The notes beneath the pieces are model-generated. The model saw only the letters and a program-made list of their open reading frames with translations. It had not been told where the DNA came from and made no database searches. This document shows positions 8,104 to 15,436 of a stretch of DNA of 40,348 nucleotides, piece after piece (the stretch's first letter is position 1; each line of letters begins with the position of its first letter). Location: the NCBI GenBank assembly GCA_017449025.1, contig JAFSKJ010000100.1, positions 1 through 40,348 of the forward strand, read 5' to 3'. The position numbers and the translations under genes were made by a program. This DNA comes from Prevotella sp. Lineage in GTDB: Bacteria > Bacteroidota > Bacteroidia > Bacteroidales > Bacteroidaceae.

Positions 8104-9828
8104 ATGAACGTACTCGAACTTAGTGAACAAGAGATTCTACGTCGGCAGTCGCTCGACGAGCTGCGCCGCATGGGCATCAACCCCTACCCTGCAGCAGAGT
8201 ATTCCACCAATGCCTTTTCTACAGAGATAACAAGCAGTTTCAGCGACGAGGCTCCTGCCCGCGAGGTGTCTGTGGCAGGCCGCATGATGAGCCGCCGCGT
8301 GATGGGCAAGGCATCGTTTGTGGAGCTGCAGGACTCAAAGGGGCGCATACAGGTGTATGTCACCCGCGACGACATCTGCCCCGGCGACAACAAGGACCTT
8401 TACAACACAGTGTTTAAGAAGCTGCTTGACATTGGCGACTTCATTGGCGTGAAAGGCACTGTGTTCCGCACACAGACAGGCGAGATAAGCATCCATGCCA
8501 AGGAGATGACGCTGCTGTCGAAGAGCCTGAAGCCGCTGCCCATAGTGAAATACAAGGATGGTGTGGCCTACGACAAGTTTGACGACCCGGAGCTGCGCTA
8601 CCGCCAGCGCTACGTAGACCTTGTGGTGAACGAGGGCGTGAAGGACACCTTCCTGCAGCGCGCCACCGTCATACGCACCATCCGCAAGGTGCTCGACGAG
8701 GCCGGCTACACCGAGGTGGAGACTCCCACGCTGCAGATGATTGCCGGCGGAGCCAGCGCGCGCCCCTTCATAACCCATTTCAACGCGCTGGACCAGGACA
8801 TGTACATGCGCATAGCCACCGAGCTGTACCTCAAGCGCCTCATAGTGGGCGGCTTCGAGGGTGTCTACGAGATTGGCAAGAACTTCCGCAACGAGGGCAT
8901 GGACCGCAACCACAACCCGGAGTTCACCTGCATGGAGCTGTACGTGCAATACAAGGACTACAACTGGATGATGGCGTTCACCGAGAAGCTGCTCGAGACT
9001 GTCTGCATAGCAGTGAACGGCTCTACAGAGCGCGAGATCGACGGCAACATAGTGTCGTTCAAGGCCCCCTACCGCCGCTTGCCCATACTCGACGCCATCA
9101 AGGAGAAGACAGGCTTCGACTGCGACGGCAAGACGGAGGACGAGATACGGCAGTTCTGCCTGTCGAAGGGCATGGAGGTAGACGAGACCATGGGAAAGGG
9201 CAAGCTCATCGACGAGCTGTTCGGCGAATACTGCGAGGGCACCTTCATCCAGCCCACGTTCATCACCGACTATCCCGTGGAGATGTCGCCCCTGACCAAG
9301 ATGCACCGCTCGAAGCCGGGGCTTACCGAGCGCTTCGAGCTGATGGTGAACGGCAAGGAGCTGGCTAACGCCTACTCAGAGCTGAACGACCCCATTGACC
9401 AGGAGGAGCGCTTCATGGAGCAGATGCGACTGGCCGACAAGGGCGACGACGAGGCAATGGTGATAGACCGCGACTTCCTGCGCGCACTCCAGTACGGCAT
9501 GCCACCCACTTCGGGCATAGGCATCGGCATAGACCGGCTGGTGATGCTCATGACCGGCAAGACCTTCATACAGGAGGTGCTCTTCTTCCCGCAGATGAAG
9601 CCCGAGAAGCGCGCCCCGCAGTCGACGGTGGCCGAATGGGCTGCCATAGGCGTTGGCGAAGAGTGGGTGCCCGTGCTCCGCAAGGCCGGTTTCAACCTCA
9701 TCCAGAACATCCGCGACGAAAAGCCCCAGGGCCTGCAGCAGAAGATTGGCGACATTGTAAAGAAATATAAGCTCGAACTCGTGAAGCCTTCTGTCGACGA
9801 GGTTCAGCAATGGATTGAAAAGGCATAG
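8104..9828 (+). CDS. lysS: Lysyl-tRNA synthetase, class II
   Basis: Attaches lysine to tRNA-Lys. The 574-residue protein, starting MNVLELSEQEILRRQSLDELRRMG, matches the usual family length. An N-terminal OB-fold anticodon-binding domain spans about residues 55-150 (VAGRMMSRRVMGKASFVELQD). The class II core follows, with motif 2 FRNEGMDRNHNPEF near residue 260 and motif 3 SGIGIGIDRLVML near 470. The frame is open 70 codons further upstream, but that part spans the promoter and is not family-like, so the ATG at 8104 is preferred. About 100 residues follow motif 3 (ending VQQWIEKA), longer than in E. coli LysRS, as I recall for Bacteroidales. The lysS-gpsA order also occurs in Bacteroides. Confidence 0.95.
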   Translation: MNVLELSEQEILRRQSLDELRRMGINPYPAAEYSTNAFSTEITSSFSDEAPAREVSVAGRMMSRRVMGKASFVELQDSKGRIQVYVTRDDICPGDNKDLYNTVFKKLLDIGDFIGVKGTVFRTQTGEISIHAKEMTLLSKSLKPLPIVKYKDGVAYDKFDDPELRYRQRYVDLVVNEGVKDTFLQRATVIRTIRKVLDEAGYTEVETPTLQMIAGGASARPFITHFNALDQDMYMRIATELYLKRLIVGGFEGVYEIGKNFRNEGMDRNHNPEFTCMELYVQYKDYNWMMAFTEKLLETVCIAVNGSTEREIDGNIVSFKAPYRRLPILDAIKEKTGFDCDGKTEDEIRQFCLSKGMEVDETMGKGKLIDELFGEYCEGTFIQPTFITDYPVEMSPLTKMHRSKPGLTERFELMVNGKELANAYSELNDPIDQEERFMEQMRLADKGDDEAMVIDRDFLRALQYGMPPTSGIGIGIDRLVMLMTGKTFIQEVLFFPQMKPEKRAPQSTVAEWAAIGVGEEWVPVLRKAGFNLIQNIRDEKPQGLQQKIGDIVKKYKLELVKPSVDEVQQWIEKA

Positions 9829-9959
9829 AAAGCCCACCCAAGCCCTCCCAATGGAGGGATGTATAAGATAGATACATAAAGACAGGATATGAGCGACAGC
9901 AATTCATATAGTTCAAGTAATCTACACCCCTCACTTGGTGAGGGCTTGGGAGGGCTTTG
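9829..9959. repeat. Palindromic element spanning the lysS-gpsA junction and gpsA start
   Basis: The left arm begins directly after the lysS stop codon (AAAGCCCACCCAAGCCCTCC, from 9829), and its match on the other strand lies at about 9920-9959 (reverse complement begins AAAGCCCTCCCAAGCCCTC). The arms agree over roughly 36 bases with few mismatches and flank about 55 bases that contain the gpsA ATG. Arm sequence AGCCC..TCCCAA.CC resembles the two elements in alaS, so I place it in the same broad family. Confidence 0.8.
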
Positions 9960-10944
9960 TGGTCGCATTGCCATTGTTGGCGGCGGAAGCTGGGCAACAG
10001 CCATTGCCAAGATTGTGGTGAGACACACTCACCACATAGGCTGGTATATGCGCCGCGACGACCAGATAGAGGAGTTCCGCCGCCTGGGGCACAACCCCAG
10101 CTATCTTACCAGCGTGCACTTCGACGTGTCGGAGATTCACTTCGAGAGCGACCTTAACCGCATCGTCTCGCTCTACGACACCCTTGTCTTCGTGATTCCC
10201 TCGCCATACCTTAAGAACCACCTGCGCAAGCTGAAGACGCGCATCAAGGACAAGTTCATTGTCACTGCCATCAAGGGCATAGTGCCCGACGAGAACCTGG
10301 TGTGCTCAGAATATTTCCACCAGGTGTTCGACGTGTCGTACGACAACCTGGCATGCCTCGGAGGCCCCAGCCATGCCGAGGAGGTGGCGTTAGAGCGACT
10401 GAGCTACCTCACCGTGGGCTGCTCCGACCTGGAAAAGGCGCAGGCCTTTGCCGACGTGCTCAACAGCGACGTGATAAAGACCACCACGTCGACCGATGTC
10501 ATCGGCATTGAATACTCGTCGGTGCTGAAGAATGTCTACGCCATTGCCGCAGGCATCTGCTCAGGACTTAAGTTCGGCGACAACTTCCAGTCGGTGCTCA
10601 TGTCAAACGCCGTGCAGGAGATGAACCGCTTCCTGCAAACCATACACCCCATTGACCGCAACATCACCGACTCAGTGTACATGGGCGACCTGCTCGTCAC
10701 CGGCTACTCCAACTTCTCGCGCAACCGCACCTTCGGCACCATGATTGGCAAGGGATATTCCGTGAAGTCGGCACAGATGGAGATGGAGATGATTGCCGAG
10801 GGATTCTTCGGCACCAAGTGCATGAAGGAAATTAACCGCCACTGCCACGTCAACATGCCCATCCTCGACGCAGTCTACAACATTCTCTACGAGCGCATTT
10901 CGCCGCAGATAGAAATCAAACTGCTTACCGACTCCTTCAGATAA
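9889..10944 (+). CDS. gpsA: NAD(P)-dependent glycerol-3-phosphate dehydrogenase
   Basis: Reduces dihydroxyacetone phosphate to sn-glycerol 3-phosphate for phospholipid synthesis. The Rossmann motif AIVGGGSWATAIAK is at residues 28-41, and the catalytic Lys lies in SSVLKNVYAIAAGICSGL (Lys near 213). The protein ends IEIKLLTDSFR as in Bacteroides homologs. At 351 residues it is about 20 longer than relatives of roughly 331. All of the excess is N-terminal (SNLHPSLGEGLGGLCG) and is encoded by the right arm of a palindromic element. The ATG at 9889 is the only in-frame ATG before the Rossmann motif; an in-frame TTG at 9946 is an alternative start. The 3' end overlaps the convergent esterase gene by 8 bases. 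Confidence 0.94.
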   Translation: MSDSNSYSSSNLHPSLGEGLGGLCGRIAIVGGGSWATAIAKIVVRHTHHIGWYMRRDDQIEEFRRLGHNPSYLTSVHFDVSEIHFESDLNRIVSLYDTLVFVIPSPYLKNHLRKLKTRIKDKFIVTAIKGIVPDENLVCSEYFHQVFDVSYDNLACLGGPSHAEEVALERLSYLTVGCSDLEKAQAFADVLNSDVIKTTTSTDVIGIEYSSVLKNVYAIAAGICSGLKFGDNFQSVLMSNAVQEMNRFLQTIHPIDRNITDSVYMGDLLVTGYSNFSRNRTFGTMIGKGYSVKSAQMEMEMIAEGFFGTKCMKEINRHCHVNMPILDAVYNILYERISPQIEIKLLTDSFR

Positions 10945-11764
10945 TCTCCATTATCTTTTCGAAGAAGCGCTTGCCAAGCGTCTCTGCACCCAAGGCATCG
11001 AAGTGTATCCGGTCGGACTGAAGGCTCAGGTCGCCAGCCTCCACAACGTGGAAGTTCTCGTCCTCCTCAGCCAACCGCCGCAGGGCATCGGCCACCTTCG
11101 GCGACCCCTGCCGGCTATTCTTGGCAAACGTGCCGCAGACAATGGGCAGCGTGGCATACTTGCTCCTGCCGGTAGCCTCTACGAGATGCTGGCGGATATA
11201 TGCCGTCACGGCCTTCATGTTGTCGTAGTAGCGGTCGGCCTGCGACATGTCGCCCTCGCCCTGGTGCCACAGCATGAACTTTATGTCGTAGTCCTCGGGA
11301 AGGTTCTCAAGGCAGGCGTCTATCTGCCTTGTCAGCGAGCGCAGCAGCGACTTGTCGCTCTTCACAAACTCCGGGTCTGCACTCCAGAACATCCCGTGGG
11401 TGCTCCTGGTGCAGGCCGTGTCGATGGCCGTTCCACCCATGGTTTGCTTAATCACGTAGAACGGACGCTTCCACCTCTGTTCAAGGTTATAGTAGACCAC
11501 GGCATCGAAGCCCCAGCGCGGCCCTATGTCTGTTCTGCCCACTGTAGGCCAGAACTCTGTGAACTTGCCTGTGGCTTTCAGGAAATCGCCGCTGCCGTAG
11601 CTCCACCGGCAGTAGTCGTAGTGTATGTATGACGGCAGCTCGGCAATGGGTACGCGGCCGTCGGCATTCGACTGTCCGGCGGTAATGATGACAGGCACCT
11701 CGCTTCCGGCCCTGCACATAATGCCTGTCAGCAGGAAAAACACCGCGAATAGTTTTCTCTTCAT
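10937..11764 (-). CDS. Secreted SASA/CE6-type carbohydrate acetylesterase
   Basis: A predicted SGNH-type esterase that removes acetyl groups from glycans (sialate O-acetylesterase/CE6 group). The 275-residue protein starts MKRKLFAVFFLLTGIMCRAG, a signal peptide. AGQSNADGR gives the nucleophile Ser near residue 32, WHQGEGDMSQ (near 165) is the family block around the oxyanion hole, and DRIHFDALGAETLG near 253 supplies the Asp-His pair. Relatives act on acetylated xylan or pectin; the substrate cannot be told from sequence. The upstream in-frame extension crosses the promoter and was rejected. Convergent with gpsA, overlapping by 8 bases. Confidence 0.82.
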   Translation of the reverse strand: MKRKLFAVFFLLTGIMCRAGSEVPVIITAGQSNADGRVPIAELPSYIHYDYCRWSYGSGDFLKATGKFTEFWPTVGRTDIGPRWGFDAVVYYNLEQRWKRPFYVIKQTMGGTAIDTACTRSTHGMFWSADPEFVKSDKSLLRSLTRQIDACLENLPEDYDIKFMLWHQGEGDMSQADRYYDNMKAVTAYIRQHLVEATGRSKYATLPIVCGTFAKNSRQGSPKVADALRRLAEEDENFHVVEAGDLSLQSDRIHFDALGAETLGKRFFEKIMEII

Positions 11765-11809
11765 ACGGTTTGTCGTTAAGTAGATTGTCGTTATATTGCT
11801 CTTTGCCTG

Positions 11810-11817
11810 CAAAATTA
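11810..11817 (-). promoter_or_regulatory. -7 promoter box of the CE6-like esterase gene
   Basis: The minus strand reads TAATTTTG, a TAnnTTTG match 45 bases before the ATG. No convincing -33 element is seen. Confidence 0.55.
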
Positions 11818-11868
11818 CTAAAAAAACTCCACATAAGACGCCCAATGTACAAAAAACGAAGTAAAAAA

Positions 11869-11900
11869 TTTGGTGTTTCTCGCAATAATTGCTAACTTTG
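11869..11900 (+). promoter_or_regulatory. Promoter of the DUF4332 gene
   Basis: TTTG (11869-11872), 20 bases, TAACTTTG (11893-11900): a full match to the Bacteroidota consensus. It predicts a 5' leader of about 55-60 bases. Confidence 0.8.
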
Positions 11901-11962
11901 CAACAGTATTGTACACAAACAATCCATTAACACCTATTACAAATTCTAAAACCAAAACGATT

Positions 11963-12370
11963 ATGGACTACAAGATTATCGACATCGAAGGCGTAGGCGA
12001 GGTGTACGCCGAGAAGCTTATTGCCGCTGGCATCAACAAGGTTAGTGAACTGTTAGAGAAATGCGCAGCCCCCAAGGGCCGCAAGGAGCTGGCTGAGCAG
12101 ACAGAGATCAGCGAGAAGCTGATACTGCGCTGGACCAACCATGCCGACCTGTTCCGCATCAACGGCGTTGGCCCGCAGTTCGCCGAGCTGCTCGAAGCCG
12201 CCGGCGTAGACACCGTGAAGGAGTTCCGCCACCGTGTGGCCGAGAACCTGCAGCCAAAGCTCGAGGAAATCAACACCGAGAAGCACATCTGCGGCCGCGT
12301 GCCCGCCGTCAGCGAGGTACAGAAAATGATTGACCAGGCCAAGGAGCTTGAGCCGAAGATGACGTATTAA
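11963..12370 (+). CDS. DUF4332 helix-hairpin-helix protein
   Basis: A small 135-residue protein starting MDYKIIDIEGVGEVYAEKL. It has two helix-hairpin-helix-like units, IEGVGEVYAEKLIAAGI (residues 7-23) and INGVGPQFAELLEAAGV (about 66-82), the pattern seen in DUF4332 proteins. Such motifs bind DNA or RNA backbone non-specifically in other proteins; the actual role is unknown. It has no signal peptide or membrane segment, so it is cytoplasmic. The ATG at 11963 was chosen because longer in-frame starts overlap the promoter. It is monocistronic and convergent with lpxB (18-base gap). Confidence 0.85.
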   Translation: MDYKIIDIEGVGEVYAEKLIAAGINKVSELLEKCAAPKGRKELAEQTEISEKLILRWTNHADLFRINGVGPQFAELLEAAGVDTVKEFRHRVAENLQPKLEEINTEKHICGRVPAVSEVQKMIDQAKELEPKMTY

Positions 12371-12388
12371 GAGTGAAGAACAGCACCG

Positions 12389-13549
12389 TCACCGCCCCGA
12401 CGTAAGCAGGCGGTGCATGGTGCGGGCCGCATTATCCGGTGCCGACTCACTGCCGAGCGTCCGGCGCACCTGCTCATATCCGTTGAGCATCTGCTGCCGG
12501 GCGCTGCCGTTTAGTATAGCTGTCAGCTCCATGCGGATATTGTCTACGGAGAAGCTGTCGGCAACCAGCTCCTTTACCACCTCACGCCCCGCAATAAGGT
12601 TGACGAGCGACACAAAGGGCACCTTGAGCAGACGTCGGCGAAGGAACCCAATGAGCCGAGGCAGCGCTGTTGCATAGCACACCACCTGCGGAACACCGAG
12701 GAGAGCAGTCTCGAGCGTCGCCGTACCGCTGGTGACCAGGGCGGCGGTGGCAACGTGAAGCAGCTGGAAAGAGTTGCCAGCAGGGAGCACCGTTACCTGG
12801 TAGCCGGCGGTGAACTGCGAATAAAAGTCGTGGTCAATGGCAGGAGCGCCTGCCACCACCATCTGATAATTACCGGCAAGATGAGCCGTAGCCTGGAGCA
12901 TGGCAGGCAAGTTGTCGCGAATCTCCTGCTTACGGCTACCACATAGTATGGCGATGATAGGCTTCGACGACGAAAGACCATTCTCACCAATAAAGACATC
13001 GCGGCTCGTATCCGTTCCAGCCTTGAACGCTCGTACCTCGTCGGCAGTGGGATTGCCCACATAGTGTATGGGATAGCTGTGCTTCCGCTCGAAGAAGTCC
13101 ACTTCAAAGGGAAGTATTGAGAACAACTCGTCAACGTCGCGCTTGATGTTCCTGATGCGATACTCCTTCCACGCCCAGATTTTCGGCGAGATGTAGTAAT
13201 AGACACTCAGCCCTGCACCCGCAACCTTCAACCGGTGGGCAAACCTGGCAATGTTAAGATTGAAGCCCGGATAGTCCACAAGAATCAGGGCGTCGGGCTT
13301 CCACCGCCTTATGTCGCTCTTGCATATCCTCATATTCCGCAGTATGGTGGGCAAGTGCATGAGCACAGGCACGACGCCCATATATGCCAGCTCCCTGTAG
13401 TGCTTCACAAGCGTTCCCCCCGCGGCTGCCATCTTGTCGCCGCCGAAGAAGCGGAACTGCGCATCGTTGTCAATGCTTTTCAGCGAGCGCATGAGGTGCG
13501 AGGCATGCAAGTCGCCCGACGCTTCGCCTGCTATCAGATAGTACTTCAT
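12389..13549 (-). CDS. lpxB: Lipid-A-disaccharide synthase (GT19)
   Basis: Joins UDP-2,3-diacylglucosamine and lipid X to make the lipid A disaccharide at the inner face of the cytoplasmic membrane. The 386-residue protein begins MKYYLIAGEASGDLHASHLM, the conserved GT19 start. It contains VDYPGFNLNIA near residues 92-102, YYISPKIWAWKEYR near 117-130 and GNPTADEV near 166. The C-terminal donor half has TSGTATLETALLGVPQVVCY. Length is normal. Only one base separates it from the surE stop, so the two genes are cotranscribed, an arrangement also found in Bacteroides. Confidence 0.95.
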   Translation of the reverse strand: MKYYLIAGEASGDLHASHLMRSLKSIDNDAQFRFFGGDKMAAAGGTLVKHYRELAYMGVVPVLMHLPTILRNMRICKSDIRRWKPDALILVDYPGFNLNIARFAHRLKVAGAGLSVYYYISPKIWAWKEYRIRNIKRDVDELFSILPFEVDFFERKHSYPIHYVGNPTADEVRAFKAGTDTSRDVFIGENGLSSSKPIIAILCGSRKQEIRDNLPAMLQATAHLAGNYQMVVAGAPAIDHDFYSQFTAGYQVTVLPAGNSFQLLHVATAALVTSGTATLETALLGVPQVVCYATALPRLIGFLRRRLLKVPFVSLVNLIAGREVVKELVADSFSVDNIRMELTAILNGSARQQMLNGYEQVRRTLGSESAPDNAARTMHRLLTSGR

Positions 13550-13550
13550 A

Positions 13551-14318
13551 TCACACGAACTCCTTTCTCATCCTGTCCAAGAACTCATGCGCAGTCACGT
13601 CGATGGTTGTCGGCGTGATGGCCACATAGCCGTGGCTGAGAGCCCAGTTGTCTGTATCGTCTGCCTCCGGCTCGTCGTTCTCATAGTGCCCCACCATCCA
13701 CCAGTAGTCGTAGCCCCGGGGGTGATGGCATCGGGTCACCTCATGGCTCCACGTACCGTATGCCATGCGACACACACGTACACCCTTGAAGCATTCGGTG
13801 AGTGGGAAGTTCACGTTCAGGCAGACCCCGCGCGGCAGTCCGTCGGCAAGCACCCTGCAGGTGATGCGCTCTACGTAAGGGCGCAGCGGCTCGAAGTCGG
13901 CATCGGACCTGTGGTCGCAGAGAGAGAAAGCCACGCTGGGTATGTACTTCATGCAGCCCTCCATGGTCACACCCATCGTACCAGAGTAGTGGGCGTTGAC
14001 AGAGGCATTGTCGCCGTGGTTGATGCCGCCGATCACCATGTCGGGCCTGCGTGGCACTATCTCGGACAGCGCCATCTTCACACAGTCCACCGGCGTGCCG
14101 TTGCACGACCACACCTCCACGCCCTCGCTCTTCTCAACACAGTGGAGCGTCAGGGGCGTAGTGGCAGAGAAGGCACGCGAGGCGCCTGAGCGTCCTGAAT
14201 CGGGCGCACACACTATAATGTCGCCAAACCGTCTCACCATGTCTATGAGGCACCTTATACCCTTGGCCTGATAGCCGTCGTCGTTAGAAATAAGCAATAA
14301 TGGTCGTCTGTTTTCCAT
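13551..14318 (-). CDS. surE: 5'/3'-nucleotidase SurE
   Basis: Metal-dependent phosphatase that dephosphorylates nucleoside monophosphates (and polyphosphate in E. coli). The 255-residue protein from the ATG at 14316-14318 starts MENRRPLLLISNDDGYQAKG. The NDDG at residues 12-15 provides the paired Asp metal ligands. CAPDSGRSGASRAF near residues 38-51 and GGINHGDNASVNAHYSGT near 90-107 are the other active-site blocks. An ATG eight codons upstream falls within or right after the promoter region and is less likely. First gene of the surE-lpxB unit. Confidence 0.94.
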   Translation of the reverse strand: MENRRPLLLISNDDGYQAKGIRCLIDMVRRFGDIIVCAPDSGRSGASRAFSATTPLTLHCVEKSEGVEVWSCNGTPVDCVKMALSEIVPRRPDMVIGGINHGDNASVNAHYSGTMGVTMEGCMKYIPSVAFSLCDHRSDADFEPLRPYVERITCRVLADGLPRGVCLNVNFPLTECFKGVRVCRMAYGTWSHEVTRCHHPRGYDYWWMVGHYENDEPEADDTDNWALSHGYVAITPTTIDVTAHEFLDRMRKEFV

Positions 14319-14339
14319 AAAAGTCACAGTTTTTGACTG

Positions 14340-14347
14340 CAAAAGTA
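14340..14347 (-). promoter_or_regulatory. -7 promoter box of surE-lpxB
   Basis: The minus strand reads TACTTTTG, a TAnnTTTG match 21 bases before the surE ATG. The -33 element is not clear. Confidence 0.6.
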
Positions 14348-14591
14348 CGAAAAAAGGTTTAAACGAACGGATTTCTCGTAAGAAATCTGTGGCATCGCCC
14401 CGTTTTTTCAGTCCTTTGCCATGTCAGAGCCCTACATCATCATTCACTTCCCAGTGTCCCGCTGTATCCACTGCCCACATATATTATATGCGGAAGCTTT
14501 GAAATGTGGCGCTTGATGGTTCTTAATCCTTTTTGGCTCATTTTTGCAAGCTCATCTGCTGTAATTTGTGGATTGAAACATTGGGGTCATT

Positions 14592-14674
14592 TGTAGAGTG
14601 GCACTTTACGGCCGTAAAGTGGCACTTAATTTCAAAAAAGTGCCACTTTAGCTCCGTAGAGTGCCACTCTACGG
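14592..14674. repeat. Cluster of GTGGCAC/GTGCCAC inverted repeats
   Basis: Four copies of a GTGGCAC-type core occur, two in each orientation. ACTTTACGGCCGTAAAGT (14603-14620) is a perfect 18-base palindrome. Positions 14654-14674 form a 9-base-arm hairpin around GCC. The two halves also pair with each other across an A-rich loop, so several alternative hairpins are possible. Confidence 0.85.
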
Positions 14675-14847
14675 ATGAGCCTCGATGTTTCACGGTCGAG
14701 AAGTGTAATAAAATTCAGAAAAATGTCGATATTTCGGATAGAAAAAGGGAAAAATGGGGCAGTTTTCGGTGGGATTATTGGGGGTCATCACACGCATTGT
14801 AACCCCTCTCGTAGAGAAAACGGCCAGAAAGGCCAGAAAGTACATAG

Positions 14848-14866
14848 CCCAGGGCGATGCCCTGGG
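14848..14866. repeat. CCCAGGGC hairpin of a probable dispersed repeat
   Basis: CCCAGGGCGATGCCCTGGG forms an 8-base stem with a 3-base loop. Similar hairpins preceded by TACATAG are common in intergenic DNA of Bacteroidales, as I recall; copy number in this genome cannot be judged here. Confidence 0.6.
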
Positions 14867-14928
14867 GGTGAACCACCAGCCATTTCGCCATACCTACGGC
14901 ATGGCTGTATGGCTGGCTACCCCTATCT

Positions 14929-14999
14929 GATGCCTCGGCATCGTCTTCCTTTAGAGCACCATAATACAAAAGGGATGCCTCGGCATCGTCTTCCTTTAG
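14929..14999. repeat. Two direct copies of a GATGC...GCATC repeat
   Basis: A 26-base sequence beginning GATGCCTCGGCATCGTC is present identically at 14929-14954 and 14974-14999. Each copy contains a small GATGCC/GGCATC palindrome. A diverged third copy occurs at 40062-40088, about 25 kb away. Confidence 0.85.
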
Positions 15000-15061
15000 G
15001 TGTGTATAAAGAATATTGGGGAACTTCATATATTGCCAAGGGCGAGGAAACCGAACAAAAC

Positions 15062-15100
15062 GGAAAATGCCGGAAGTGTGTGCTGCTTCCGGCATTTTCC
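15062..15100 (-). terminator. Terminator of the SRP RNA-tRNA-Thr transcript
   Basis: A perfect 15-base stem (15062-15076 with 15086-15100) has a 9-base loop and begins 3 bases after the tRNA-Thr 3' end. On the minus strand it is followed by GTTTTGTT, a short U-rich tail. Confidence 0.85.
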
Positions 15101-15103
15101 TTG

Positions 15104-15177
15104 AGCCTCTTGTCGGATTCGAACCAACGACCCCGAGATTACAAATCACGTGCTCTGGCCAACTGAGCTAAAGAGGC
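15104..15177 (-). tRNA. tRNA-Thr (anticodon TGT)
   Basis: The 74-base gene reads 5' GCCTCTTTAGCTCAGTTGG on the minus strand. The acceptor stem GCCTCTT pairs with AAGAGGC (15105-15111). The anticodon loop is TTTGTAA with anticodon TGT, the T-stem is GTTGG/CCGAC with loop TTCGAAT, and the discriminator is T. CCA is not encoded. One T-T mismatch is present in the anticodon stem. Confidence 0.95.
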
Positions 15178-15180
15178 GGG

Positions 15181-15278
15181 TGGGCAAGCTACCTGCATCG
15201 CGCCGCTACAACCTAATACCCTTGCTGCGTTCCCACCCTGGGGGATTCAAAGGGAGCTGGCCGTACAGGACTTGCCCG
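15181..15278 (-). ncRNA. ffs: Signal recognition particle RNA (small bacterial type)
   Basis: On the minus strand the RNA begins GGGCAAGTCCTGTACGGCC and ends with GCTTGCCC. These ends pair (15271-15277 with 15182-15188) to close a long hairpin of about 97 bases. The apical part GGGTGGGAACGCAGCAAGGG is the conserved SRP RNA domain IV that binds Ffh. Ends are estimated from the pairing. It lies 3 bases before tRNA-Thr and shares its terminator. Confidence 0.88.
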
Positions 15279-15298
15279 TGTTTGCGTTTTTGCGGGTG

Positions 15299-15306
15299 CA
15301 AAGTTA
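15299..15306 (-). promoter_or_regulatory. -7 promoter box of ffs-tRNA-Thr
   Basis: The minus strand reads TAACTTTG, a TAnnTTTG match about 20 bases before the SRP RNA 5' end. Confidence 0.65.
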
Positions 15307-15402
15307 CAACTAAAAAACAAGAATGACGAAAGTGAAGATTAAGAATTTGTGGGTTTTAACACTTTTTCCGAACTTGTCACTCGTTATGTGTAAGAAAATG
15401 CT

Positions 15403-15410
15403 TAATTTTG
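15403..15410 (+). promoter_or_regulatory. -7 promoter box of the DUF4199-GT2 operon
   Basis: TAATTTTG lies 26 bases before the first ATG at 15437. The -33 element is weak. It probably drives the whole close-packed plus-strand run to 20400. Confidence 0.6.
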
Positions 15411-15436
15411 CAGCGTGAAATCAATAATACTACGTA

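Larger units (their letters stand above)
14348..15061. other. Long gene-free, repeat-filled interval
   Basis: About 700 bases lie between the surE promoter and the tRNA-Thr terminator. Short open frames exist on both strands, but none has a family-like sequence, a good promoter or consistent codon use. The interval contains an inverted-repeat cluster (14592-14674), a short GC-rich hairpin (14848-14866) and a 26-base direct repeat (14929-14999), all listed separately. The first part (14348-14590) shows no feature I recognise. Confidence 0.7.

Noticed and set aside
8335-9306. Long open frame (323 codons) on the minus strand inside lysS
   Set aside because: It is a shadow of the GC-rich lysS codons. 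The plus strand encodes a full LysRS with all class II motifs, and the antisense translation has no family-like features.
13587-14189. 200-codon plus-strand frame opposite surE
   Set aside because: It is antisense to surE, whose NDDG and GGINHGDN motifs are clear.
14533-14802. Small 89-codon frame over the GTGGCAC inverted repeats
   Set aside because: There is no promoter box or family match, and its pattern follows from the repeats. It is kept only as a possibility in the finding on 14592-14674.
14775-15149. Open frame running into the tRNA-Thr gene on the minus strand
   Set aside because: It starts inside a tRNA and continues through the terminator and repeats, so it is not a plausible gene.
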